Program-made: the position numbers and the translations under genes
Shown here: positions 16,036 through 23,447 of the stretch, one piece after another
Layout of the letters: every line of letters starts with the position of its first letter
Numbering within the stretch: position 1 is the stretch's first letter
The notes under the pieces: generated by a model
The model's database searches: none
The model's input: only the letters and a program-made list of their open reading frames with translations
What the model was told of the DNA's origin: nothing
Assembly (NCBI RefSeq): GCF_014650055.1
Contig: NZ_BMUF01000018.1
Span: forward strand, 62,001 to 126,000
From: Streptomyces malachitofuscus
GTDB taxonomy: Bacteria; Actinomycetota; Actinomycetes; Streptomycetales; Streptomycetaceae
Reading direction: 5' to 3'
DNA: 64,000 bases

Positions 16036-16872
16036 ATGACTGAACAGGACTTTAGCGCGCCCGCCCGGCGTTTCATGGACCTCGAAGTCCCCGAGTACGC
16101 CTACATGTTCGGCTTCCTCCAGGCCGACGGACACCTGCATCAAGGCACAGGACAGAAGGGACGCCTCTCCGTCGAGATCAACGCCCGGGAGGCCCACATC
16201 CTCCGCGACTTCCAGCGGCTGACCCCGTACCACAGCTCCATCAGCGAGCGGATCCGCACCACCAACTTCGCCGAACAGCACCACTCGGCCACCTGGACAG
16301 TGTGCTCGCTCGAAGCCCGCACCATCGTCAACGAACTCGGCATCCCGTACGGAAAGAAATCACGGCTCATCCGGCCGCCCCGCGTCGAGTTCCGCCGCCG
16401 CGACTACATCCGGGGAATCATCGACGCCGACGGTTCGCTCGGATGGACGGCCGAGGGCCTCCCGTACCTCTCCCTGACATCGGCCAGCACCGGGCTCGCC
16501 GCGTACATGTGCCACTACGCGAAGAAGATCACGGGAGCGGAGCGCGTCGCCCGCCGCAACACCCGTGACCAGGTCTACGTTCTTACCTACTTCAAGGAGC
16601 ACGCACAGCGGCTCGCCGCACACCTCTACTACCCCGGCAGCCTCGCCCTGGACCACAAGAAGGCCAACGCCGCGTCGATTCAAACCTGGACCCGCCCTGC
16701 GGACATGAGAATCGCACCACCCCGCCGCCGATGGACCCCGGCGGACGACCGCGACCTGCTCCGACTCGGTGATCCCGCAGCCGCGGCCCTCGCCCTCGAC
16801 CGCACCCAGCAGAGTCGCTTCATGCGCCTGTGGCGACTGCGCACCGGCCAGGTCGCGATGCCCGCTGACTGA
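16036..16872 (+). CDS. free-standing LAGLIDADG homing endonuclease
   Basis: The 278-residue protein has two LAGLIDADG helices about 95 residues apart: YMFGFLQADGHL (residues about 19-30) and YIRGIIDADGSLG (about 123-135), each with its catalytic Asp. No intein splicing blocks flank it, so it is a stand-alone double-motif nuclease. The C-terminus (RRRWTPADDRDLLRLG...) resembles a Myb/SANT-type DNA-binding helix bundle. Such enzymes cut one long site and copy themselves by gene conversion. It is convergent with rtcB across 42 bp. A hand count of the first 46 codons gives about 11 with A/T third bases, high for Streptomyces, which suggests horizontal arrival. Confidence 0.85.
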   Translation: MTEQDFSAPARRFMDLEVPEYAYMFGFLQADGHLHQGTGQKGRLSVEINAREAHILRDFQRLTPYHSSISERIRTTNFAEQHHSATWTVCSLEARTIVNELGIPYGKKSRLIRPPRVEFRRRDYIRGIIDADGSLGWTAEGLPYLSLTSASTGLAAYMCHYAKKITGAERVARRNTRDQVYVLTYFKEHAQRLAAHLYYPGSLALDHKKANAASIQTWTRPADMRIAPPRRRWTPADDRDLLRLGDPAAAALALDRTQQSRFMRLWRLRTGQVAMPAD

Positions 16873-16880
16873 CGCAACGA

Positions 16881-16910
16881 CTGGGGGCACCACCAACCCG
16901 GCGCCCCCAG
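16881..16910. terminator. bidirectional terminator between endonuclease and rtcB
   Basis: CTGGGGGC (16881-16888) and GCCCCCAG (16903-16910) form a perfect 8-bp stem with a 14-base loop, between two convergent genes. There is no T-tract, which is usual in Streptomyces. Confidence 0.5.
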
Positions 16911-16914
16911 CCCG

Positions 16915-18108
16915 TCAGCCCTTCACGCAGATGACCTGCTTGAGCTTGGCGACGACCTCCACAAGGTCCGTCTGCTGCTCGATCACCTGCTCAATCGGCT
17001 TGTACGCACCCGGGATCTCGTCCACGACACCGGAGTCCTTACGGCACTCCACGCCCCGCGTCTGCTCCTCCAGATCCCGCGTCGAAAAGCGCTTCTTCGC
17101 CGCGTTCCGGCTCATCCTCCGGCCCGCGCCGTGCGAGGCTGAATTGAACGAGGCCGCGTTCCCGAGTCCCTTCACGATGTACGAACCGGTGCCCATGGAA
17201 CCGGGGATGATCCCGAACTCCCCGGAGCCAGCCCGGATCGCGCCCTTACGGGTGACGAGCAGGTCCATCCCGTCGTACCGCTCCTCCGCCACGTAGTTGT
17301 GGTGACAGGAAATCACGGGCTCGAAAGTCACCTTCGCCTTCCGGAACTCCTTACGGACGACCTCCTGGAAGAGCGCCATCATGATCGCGCGGTTGTACTT
17401 CGCATACTCCTGCGCCCAGAAGAGGTCGTTGCGGTACGCCGCCATCTGCGGGGTGTCCGCGATGAAGACGGCGAGGTCCCGGTCAATAAGCCCCTGGTTG
17501 TGCGGCAGCTTCTGCGCCACACCGATGTGATGCTCGGCGAGCTCCTTGCCTATGTTGCGGGACCCGGAGTGCAACATCAGCCACACCGCACCATGCATAT
17601 CTATACAGACCTCTGCAAAATGATTTCCCGCGCCCAGCGTTCCCATCTGCAAAGCAGCCCGGCTCCGCCGGAACTTCACCGCATCCGCCACCCTGTCGAA
17701 ACGCGACCAGAAGTCGTCCCAGCCCCCCGTCGCGAACCGGTGCAGCCGCGAAGGGTCGACCTCCTCACGGTGCATACCGCGCCCCACCGGAATCGCCTGC
17801 TCGATCTTCGAGCGGAGCCGGGACAGGTCGCCCGGCAGGTCGTTCGCCGTCAGGGAGGTCTTCACCGCCGACATGCCGCAGCCGATGTCGACGCCCACCG
17901 CGGCCGGGCACACGGCACCGCGCATCGCGATCACCGACCCGACCGTCGCCCCCTTGCCGTAGTGCACGTCCGGCATCACGGCCAGACCCTTGATCCACGG
18001 CAGGGTGGCGACGTTCCGCAGCTGCTGGAGGGCGCCCTCCTCCACCGTCGCCGGGTCCGTCCACATACGGATCGGTACCTTCGCGCCCGGCATTTCCACG
18101 TACGACAT
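16915..18108 (-). CDS. rtcB: RtcB family RNA ligase
   Basis: The 397-residue protein has the RtcB active-site series: GVDIGCGM with the metal-ligand Cys, LGAGNHFAEV with the Asn-His pair, LMLHSGSRNIG, FEPVISCHHN and SHGAGRRMSR with the His that is guanylylated. RtcB joins 2',3'-cyclic-phosphate or 3'-phosphate RNA ends to 5'-OH ends using GTP and Mn2+, in tRNA or RNA repair. ATG 18108 is used; the longer frame upstream lacks family similarity. The gene is oddly AT-rich in one patch: codons over GNHFAEVCIDMHG are mostly A/T-ending, including a rare ATA. No archease or RtcR gene is adjacent. Confidence 0.93.
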   Translation of the reverse strand: MSYVEMPGAKVPIRMWTDPATVEEGALQQLRNVATLPWIKGLAVMPDVHYGKGATVGSVIAMRGAVCPAAVGVDIGCGMSAVKTSLTANDLPGDLSRLRSKIEQAIPVGRGMHREEVDPSRLHRFATGGWDDFWSRFDRVADAVKFRRSRAALQMGTLGAGNHFAEVCIDMHGAVWLMLHSGSRNIGKELAEHHIGVAQKLPHNQGLIDRDLAVFIADTPQMAAYRNDLFWAQEYAKYNRAIMMALFQEVVRKEFRKAKVTFEPVISCHHNYVAEERYDGMDLLVTRKGAIRAGSGEFGIIPGSMGTGSYIVKGLGNAASFNSASHGAGRRMSRNAAKKRFSTRDLEEQTRGVECRKDSGVVDEIPGAYKPIEQVIEQQTDLVEVVAKLKQVICVKG

Positions 18109-18324
18109 GACGTCCCCATTCCCCCGGAAACCTGACAGAAGCCTTGAATCGCAAAACCGGCGCCAAGGTCGACGAAAAGGGATGACGGACCGGCGTCCAC
18201 GGCAGTGCGTGCGGTACACATTGTCCGGGGAGACCGCCCCCCTGCGGCAACCGATTAACCAGCGGGGACACTGGGAGGACCCGGCGGGCACCGTCCCGCG
18301 CCCACCGTCGAGAGGAGCCCGACC
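18109..18324. other. divergent spacer between rtcB and the first DUF3558-like gene
   Basis: This 216-bp spacer should contain both promoters. I see no ORF, RNA gene or convincing palindrome in it. Confidence 0.4.
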
Positions 18325-19128
18325 GTGCAGCGGAAGGCGTACGTACCCGGCGTCGCCGCGCTCCTGGCGGCCGTGCTGGCCGGCTGCACCGGCAGCTCGG
18401 ACAGCGGTGGCCAGTCCGACAACTCCAACCCCGGAAGCACCGGTACGGCGACCCAGGCCGCCCAGCCCGGCAAGTACGCCACGCTCCCCGAGCCCTGCGG
18501 CGCGGTCGACGGTGCGACGCTCGACGAACTCCTGCCCGGCATCGAGGAGATGACCGACGAGGAGAGGCGCGAGAAGGCGTACGCGGGCGAGGCGACCCTC
18601 ACCTACGACACCGACCGCAAGGTGGGCTGCCGCTGGAAGGTGGAGTCGGCGCTGGCGACCGACCACCTGCTGGTCGACTTCGAACGGGTCGTCTCCTACG
18701 ACAACGCCGTCAGCGACGACGCCAAGGCGCAGGAACTCTTCGCGACCCTGCAGGACGCGGCGAAGCTGCCGGAGCCGACGGTGACGGCCACCGAGTCCGC
18801 CACCCCCTCCAGCGACCCCTCCGGGAAGCCGAGTTCGTCTCCTTCTTCCGGGTCGCCCACCGGCTCGCCGTCCGCCGCCCCCTCCGACCTCCAGCCCCGG
18901 CTTCTGGAGGATCTGGGTGACGAGGCGTTCCTCGACGACGAGCTGAACAGCTCCGGTTCTACCGCTCAGCAGCGCACGGTGACTGTGGCGTTCCGCACGT
19001 CCAACGTGATTGTGACCATCGAGTACGCGGAGCAGCCGATGACCGTCGGCGCCGTGCCGGACAGCAAGGAAATGCAGGACAGAGCACGGGAACTGGCCTC
19101 CGAGTTGGCCAGTTCGCTGAACGGCTGA
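18325..19128 (+). CDS. DUF3558-type lipoprotein
   Basis: The 267-residue product starts at GTG 18325 (GAGAGGAG ribosome site) and has a lipoprotein signal with lipobox LAGC (Cys22). A Ser/Gly/Thr linker leads to a domain with paired Cys (PCGAVD...GCRWKV), typical of DUF3558 lipoproteins, which are common in Streptomyces and Mycobacterium and have no known function. A long Ser/Pro/Thr stretch (residues about 150-190) splits the domain. It is paralogous to the next gene: both have a similar N-terminus (MQRKAY / MQRRAQ), a KLPEAC-like start and conserved Trp and Cys positions. Confidence 0.8.
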   Translation: MQRKAYVPGVAALLAAVLAGCTGSSDSGGQSDNSNPGSTGTATQAAQPGKYATLPEPCGAVDGATLDELLPGIEEMTDEERREKAYAGEATLTYDTDRKVGCRWKVESALATDHLLVDFERVVSYDNAVSDDAKAQELFATLQDAAKLPEPTVTATESATPSSDPSGKPSSSPSSGSPTGSPSAAPSDLQPRLLEDLGDEAFLDDELNSSGSTAQQRTVTVAFRTSNVIVTIEYAEQPMTVGAVPDSKEMQDRARELASELASSLNG

Positions 19129-19246
19129 GCCCGTTTCGCGGCCCCTTCGCCCCTTGGCCCGAAGCGCGGGAAGCAGGGCCGCGCGGGTGGCTCACCGCGT
19201 ACCGTGACCCCTCGGACCCGATCCGACCGCAGGGAACACGAGCGTC

Positions 19247-20095
19247 ATGAGTGAAGGAACCATGCAGCGACGAGCACAGCGAGAGCAGCCCGAGCGAGCG
19301 AAGCGCCTTACCCGCGTTCTTGTCTGCGCGGCCGTCGTCCCGGTGATGCTGATCGCCGCCGGCTGCTCCTCGGACTCCGGCTCCGACGACGGCAAGGACA
19401 AGGGTGCGGGCGCCTCCGCGTCGAAGTCCGCGAGCCCGTCCCCGACGGTGCAGGCGGCGGCGTACAAGAAGCTGCCCGAGGCGTGCGCGGTGCTGTCGAA
19501 GAAGACCCTGGACGATCTGGCGCCGAAGGCGAAGTCGGGCAAGGAGGGCAGTTCGGACGACGTCTCGACGCGTGCCAGCTGCTCCTGGAGCAGCCTGGAC
19601 AACAACGGTGTGAAGGGCTCGCAGTTCCGCTGGCTGAATGTGTCGCTGCTGCGCTTCGACTCCGACACCACCCGGGGTTCGGGCGACAAGCTGGCCCAGG
19701 AGTACTACGACAAGCAGGTGCGGGACGCGCAGGCGGCCGAGGGCGCGAAGGGCACCAAGGCCGAGCCGGTCACCGGGACCGGCGACGAGGCGACGGCGGT
19801 ACGTTACGACCTGAAGAAGAAGGAAGGCACCTTCAAGCAGCAGACGGTCGTGGCCCGCGTCGAGAACGTGGTGGTCACGCTCGATTACAACGGTGCGGGG
19901 CTGGCCGGTGACAAGACGCCGGACGCGGACGACCTGCTGAAGGATGCGAAGAAGGCGGCCAAGGAGGCGTTGGCCTCGGTGACGAAGGCCAACGGCACGG
20001 GGGCGGCGGGCAGTTCGCCGTCCGGGTCCGGGTCGGGGAAGGCGTCGGACAAGCCGTCGCCGTCGGCCTCGAAGCAGTCCTCCGGCAAGAGCTGA
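19247..20095 (+). CDS. DUF3558-type lipoprotein (paralogue of the preceding gene)
   Basis: This 282-residue protein has an arginine-rich N-terminus, a hydrophobic segment (VLVCAAVVPVMLIAAGC) and a lipobox Cys. A Lys/Ser/Ala linker precedes the domain KKLPEACAVLSKKTLDDL...ASCSWSS, parallel to the previous gene. The C-terminus is Ser/Gly/Lys-rich. The frame begins at ATG 19247, but ATG 19262 (after GAAGGA) gives MQRRAQ, matching the start of the paralogue, and may be the true start. Probably anchored on the outer face of the membrane. It is upstream of the DUF2637 gene by 88 bp in the same direction. Confidence 0.78.
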   Translation: MSEGTMQRRAQREQPERAKRLTRVLVCAAVVPVMLIAAGCSSDSGSDDGKDKGAGASASKSASPSPTVQAAAYKKLPEACAVLSKKTLDDLAPKAKSGKEGSSDDVSTRASCSWSSLDNNGVKGSQFRWLNVSLLRFDSDTTRGSGDKLAQEYYDKQVRDAQAAEGAKGTKAEPVTGTGDEATAVRYDLKKKEGTFKQQTVVARVENVVVTLDYNGAGLAGDKTPDADDLLKDAKKAAKEALASVTKANGTGAAGSSPSGSGSGKASDKPSPSASKQSSGKS

Positions 20096-20183
20096 GCCCG
20101 CTGAATCAGAACCGGCCACCCGTCCCCCGCACACATGTGCCACTCTGTTGCGCGCAACAACACGCACTGGGAGGGGAGTACGG

Positions 20184-21488
20184 GTGGCCGCGCCACTTCA
20201 GCTGACACGGACGCACCGGGTTCTCATCGGTGTGGTCGTGTTCGGAGCCGTGATCATCGCCGGTATCGGCTTCGCGGGTTCGTACGCGGCTGTCCGTGAA
20301 CTCGCCCTGCAAAAGGGCTTCGGCAACTTCAGCTATGTCTTCCCGATCGGCATCGACGCCGGCATCTGTGTCCTGCTCGCCCTGGACCTGCTGCTGACCT
20401 GGATCCGCATCCCGTTCCCGCTGCTGCGGCAGACCGCGTGGCTGCTGACGGCGGCGACGATCGCCTTCAACGGTGCGGCCGCGTGGCCCGACCCGCTCGG
20501 TGTGGGCATGCACGGCGTGATCCCGGTGCTGTTCGTGGTCTCCGTGGAGGCGGCCCGGCATGCGATCGGGCGGATCGCCGACATCACCGCCGACAAGCAC
20601 ATGGAGGGTGTCCGCCTCACCCGCTGGCTGCTCTCGCCGGGGCCGACGTTTCTGCTGTGGCGGCGGATGAAGCTGTGGGAGCTGCGCTCCTACGAGCAGG
20701 TGATCAAGCTGGAGCAGGAGCGCCTGGTCTATCAGGCCAGGCTCCGTTCCCGTTACGGCCGTGCCTGGCGCCGCAAGGCCCCGGTCGAGTCCCTGATGCC
20801 CCTCCGCCTCGCCAAGTACGGCGTCCCCCTCGCGGAGACAGCCCCGGCGGGCCTGGCGGCGGCAGGCATAGAGCCCGCCCTGATCCCGCCGGCCCCCGAG
20901 GTGGCTGCGGGCAGTCGTGCCGACCTGGCTGCGGGCGGTCGTGCCGCCGGGGCGGCACGGGTGGGAGCAGCAGCACCTCCCGGCGAGCAGCGCCTGGAGC
21001 TCGAGGGCCATCAGAACCCCGGTTCCCAGGACGACACGGCCGGCAACCCCTGGCTGCACGCCCGCGACCCGCAGTCCGTCGAGTACCACGGCGGCTACGA
21101 CCCCACGTACGACCCCGACGAGGAGTACGCCCGCTGGTACGCGGAGCAGCAGCACGCCGAGCAGTACCAGGACCAGTATCAGGAGGAGCCGCCCCTCCAG
21201 GAGCCCTCTCCGGAGGAGACCGGCAGCTTCCCGATCCCCGTCGTCCCCGGCGGCCGCACCCGTGAGCTGGGCGAGGGCGGCGGCACTCCCGCGTCCGACC
21301 CGGACGAGGAGGCGTACTACCAGGTGTTCCGTCAGTCGATAGACGGCAGTTACCCGACGCCCCGCGTCCTGGGCGACAACATCGAGGCGACCTACGGCTC
21401 GACACTGAGCCCGAGCGCGTTGAAGGCCCTGGCCGAACGCTTCCAGGCGCGCCACATGGCGGAGATGGAAGAGGACCACATCGCGTAG
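20184..21488 (+). CDS. DUF2637 membrane protein with acidic, Tyr-rich tail
   Basis: The 434-residue protein begins at GTG 20184, after GGGAGGGGAG. The first 130 residues have four membrane helices with family signatures (SYAAVRELALQKGFGNFSYVFP and DAGICVLLALDLLLTW). DUF2637 proteins are found in Streptomyces chromosomes and conjugative plasmids, where relatives (Spd-type) help plasmid spread; the chromosomal role is unknown. A basic juxtamembrane region (WRRMKLWELRSYEQVIKLEQERL) precedes a long disordered tail rich in Glu, Tyr, Gln and Pro. Inside the tail, nucleotides 20904-20958 match an intergenic repeat, encoding an Ala/Gly-rich insert. Confidence 0.82.
   Translation: MAAPLQLTRTHRVLIGVVVFGAVIIAGIGFAGSYAAVRELALQKGFGNFSYVFPIGIDAGICVLLALDLLLTWIRIPFPLLRQTAWLLTAATIAFNGAAAWPDPLGVGMHGVIPVLFVVSVEAARHAIGRIADITADKHMEGVRLTRWLLSPGPTFLLWRRMKLWELRSYEQVIKLEQERLVYQARLRSRYGRAWRRKAPVESLMPLRLAKYGVPLAETAPAGLAAAGIEPALIPPAPEVAAGSRADLAAGGRAAGAARVGAAAPPGEQRLELEGHQNPGSQDDTAGNPWLHARDPQSVEYHGGYDPTYDPDEEYARWYAEQQHAEQYQDQYQEEPPLQEPSPEETGSFPIPVVPGGRTRELGEGGGTPASDPDEEAYYQVFRQSIDGSYPTPRVLGDNIEATYGSTLSPSALKALAERFQARHMAEMEEDHIA
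20904..20958. repeat. intergenic-type repeat inside the DUF2637 gene
   Basis: GCTGCGGGCAGTCGTGCC at 20904-20921 equals 8244-8261. A second copy with one mismatch follows at 20928-20945, overlapping the hairpin GTGCCGCC/GGCGGCAC (20941-20958). The insert is in frame and adds Ala/Gly/Arg residues to the tail. Confidence 0.65.
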
Positions 21489-21498
21489 TGCGACGCGT

Positions 21499-21546
21499 AC
21501 GACGAGAGGGGGCGCCCGGTGTTCACCGGGCGCCCCCTCTCGTCGT
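21499..21546. terminator. bidirectional terminator between DUF2637 gene and lysS
   Basis: A perfect 22-bp stem (arms 21500-21521 and 21524-21545) with a 2-base spacer sits between convergent genes. One further A-T pair (21499/21546) extends it. It is extremely GC-rich and starts 11 bp after the DUF2637 stop. Confidence 0.85.
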
Positions 21547-21554
21547 GCTGCCGC

Positions 21555-23297
21555 TTACTCGCCGAGCAGGGCCCGCACCCGCTCCTGTCCCACCGCGAGC
21601 AGCAGCGTGGGCAGGCGCGGCCCCGTGTCCCGTCCCACCAGCAGGTGGTAGAGCAGCGCGAAGAACGACCGCTGGGCGGTCTTGATCTCCGGCGGCAGTT
21701 CCTTGGGCGTGGCGTCGGCCGAGAAGCCCGCCTGGACCTTCGGTACGCCGTAGACGAGGTGGGTGAGCCCGTCCAGGGACCAGTTGTCGGCGAGCCCGTC
21801 GAGCAGCAGGCGCAGGGACTGCTGTCCCTGCTCGTCGAGCGACTTCAGCAGTTCCGCGTCGGGTTCGGCGCGGACGATGGTGCGCTGGTCTGCGGGGACG
21901 TGGGTGTTGATCCACGCCTCGGCCTTGTCGTACCGGGGCCGGGCCTCGTCCAGTGAGCCCAGCGGGTTGGCCGGGTCGAGGTCGCTCAGGATCCGCAGGG
22001 CCTGGTCCTCGTGGCCGGCGGTGATGTCGGCCACCGAGGCGAGCGTGCGGTACGGCAGAGGACGGGAGGTCCTCGGCAGCTCACCGCTCGCCGTGCGGAC
22101 CGCGCGGGAGTGCGCGGCGGCGTCGGCGGGCAGGGCGGAGCCGTCGGCGACCTTGGCGTCGAGGCGGTCCCACTCGTCGTAGAGGCGCTGGATCTCCTGG
22201 TCGAAGGCGATCTTGAAGGACTGGTTGGGCCGGCGTCGTGCGTACAGCCAGCGCAGCAGCTGCGGCTCCATGATCCTCAGCGCGTCGGCGGGGGTGGGCA
22301 CGCCGCCCCGGGAGGAGGACATCTTCGCCATGCCGCTGATGCCGACGAAGGCGTACATCGGGCCGATGGGCTGCTTGCCGCCGAAGATTCCGACGATCTG
22401 CCCGCCGACCTGGAACGACGACCCCGGGGAGGAATGGTCGACGCCGCTGGGCTCGAAGACGACCCCCTCGTAGGCCCAGCGCATGGGCCAGTCGACCTTC
22501 CAGACGAGCTTGCCGCGGTTGAACTCGCTCAGCCGGACGGTCTCCGAGAAGCCGCACGCGGTGCAGGCGTAGGTGAGCTCGGTGGAGTCGTCGTCGTAGG
22601 CGGTGACCGTCGTCAGGTCCTTCTCGCAGTTGCCGCAGTAGGGCTTGTACGGGAAGTAGCCGGCCGTGCCGGAGCTGCCGTCGTCCTCGGCGGCGGCGCC
22701 GGACCCCTCGGCGGCCTCGAGCTCGGCCTCGTCGACCGGCTTCTGCTGCTGCTTCTTCGCCGGGGCCTTCTTGGTGCGGTACTGGGCGAGGATCGCGTCG
22801 ATGTCCGCGCGGTGCCGCATGGCGTGCAGGATCTGCTCGCGGTAGACACCGGAGGTGTACTGCTCGGTCTGGCTGATCCCGTCGAACTCCACGCCCAGCT
22901 CGGCCAGCGACTCGATCATCGCGGCCTTGAAGTGCTCGGCCCAGTTGGGGTGTGCCGAGCCCTTGGGGGCGGGGACGGAGGTGAGCGGCTTGCCGATGTG
23001 CTCGGCCCACGACTCGTCGACGCCGGCGATGCCGGCCGGGACCTTGCGGTACCGGTCGTAGTCGTCCCAGGAGATCAGGTGCCGGACCTGGTGGCCGCGG
23101 CGGCGGATCTCGTCGGCGACGAGGTGCGGGGTCATGACCTCGCGCAGGTTTCCGAGGTGGATCGGGCCCGAGGGGGAGAGACCGGACGCGACGACCACAG
23201 GTTTGCCCGGGGCCCGACGCTCCGACTCCTCGATGACGTCGTCCGCGAAACGGGAGACCCAGTCGGTGGTCTCGGTGCTCTGAGCCACGATCGGCAC
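21555..23297 (-). CDS. lysS: lysyl-tRNA synthetase, class I
   Basis: The 580-residue protein is a class I LysRS: ASGLSPSGPIHLGNLREVM carries the HIGH-like GPIHLGN motif, KMSSSRGG the KMSKS-like loop, and a zinc-finger-like Cys set (YCGNCEKDL, YACTACGF) lies between. It charges tRNA-Lys. Class I LysRS is the form found in archaea and some bacteria, including many Streptomyces. An insert of about 30 residues rich in Lys, Gln and Glu sits near the middle (KKAPAKKQQQK). The frame starts at GTG 23297; a second in-frame GTG at 23288 has a more usual spacing from GAAGGA. It is divergent from argS. Confidence 0.96.
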   Translation of the reverse strand: MPIVAQSTETTDWVSRFADDVIEESERRAPGKPVVVASGLSPSGPIHLGNLREVMTPHLVADEIRRRGHQVRHLISWDDYDRYRKVPAGIAGVDESWAEHIGKPLTSVPAPKGSAHPNWAEHFKAAMIESLAELGVEFDGISQTEQYTSGVYREQILHAMRHRADIDAILAQYRTKKAPAKKQQQKPVDEAELEAAEGSGAAAEDDGSSGTAGYFPYKPYCGNCEKDLTTVTAYDDDSTELTYACTACGFSETVRLSEFNRGKLVWKVDWPMRWAYEGVVFEPSGVDHSSPGSSFQVGGQIVGIFGGKQPIGPMYAFVGISGMAKMSSSRGGVPTPADALRIMEPQLLRWLYARRRPNQSFKIAFDQEIQRLYDEWDRLDAKVADGSALPADAAAHSRAVRTASGELPRTSRPLPYRTLASVADITAGHEDQALRILSDLDPANPLGSLDEARPRYDKAEAWINTHVPADQRTIVRAEPDAELLKSLDEQGQQSLRLLLDGLADNWSLDGLTHLVYGVPKVQAGFSADATPKELPPEIKTAQRSFFALLYHLLVGRDTGPRLPTLLLAVGQERVRALLGE

Positions 23298-23447
23298 GTC
23301 CTTCTCTCTGCTCGGGCAGCCGGTACGGTCGCACGGCTGACCGCTTCATTCTCCCAGTCCGGCCCGCATCCGCGAAAACCGCTTTTCACCGCGTGGGATA
23401 CTCGGCTGTCGTAGCAGTCCACGAACCCGAGCAGAACGGCAGCCTCC

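Noticed and set aside
23298..23447. Possible tRNA or leader between lysS and argS
   Set aside because: I looked for cloverleaf or T-box-like structure and saw none; the spacer only has room for two promoters.
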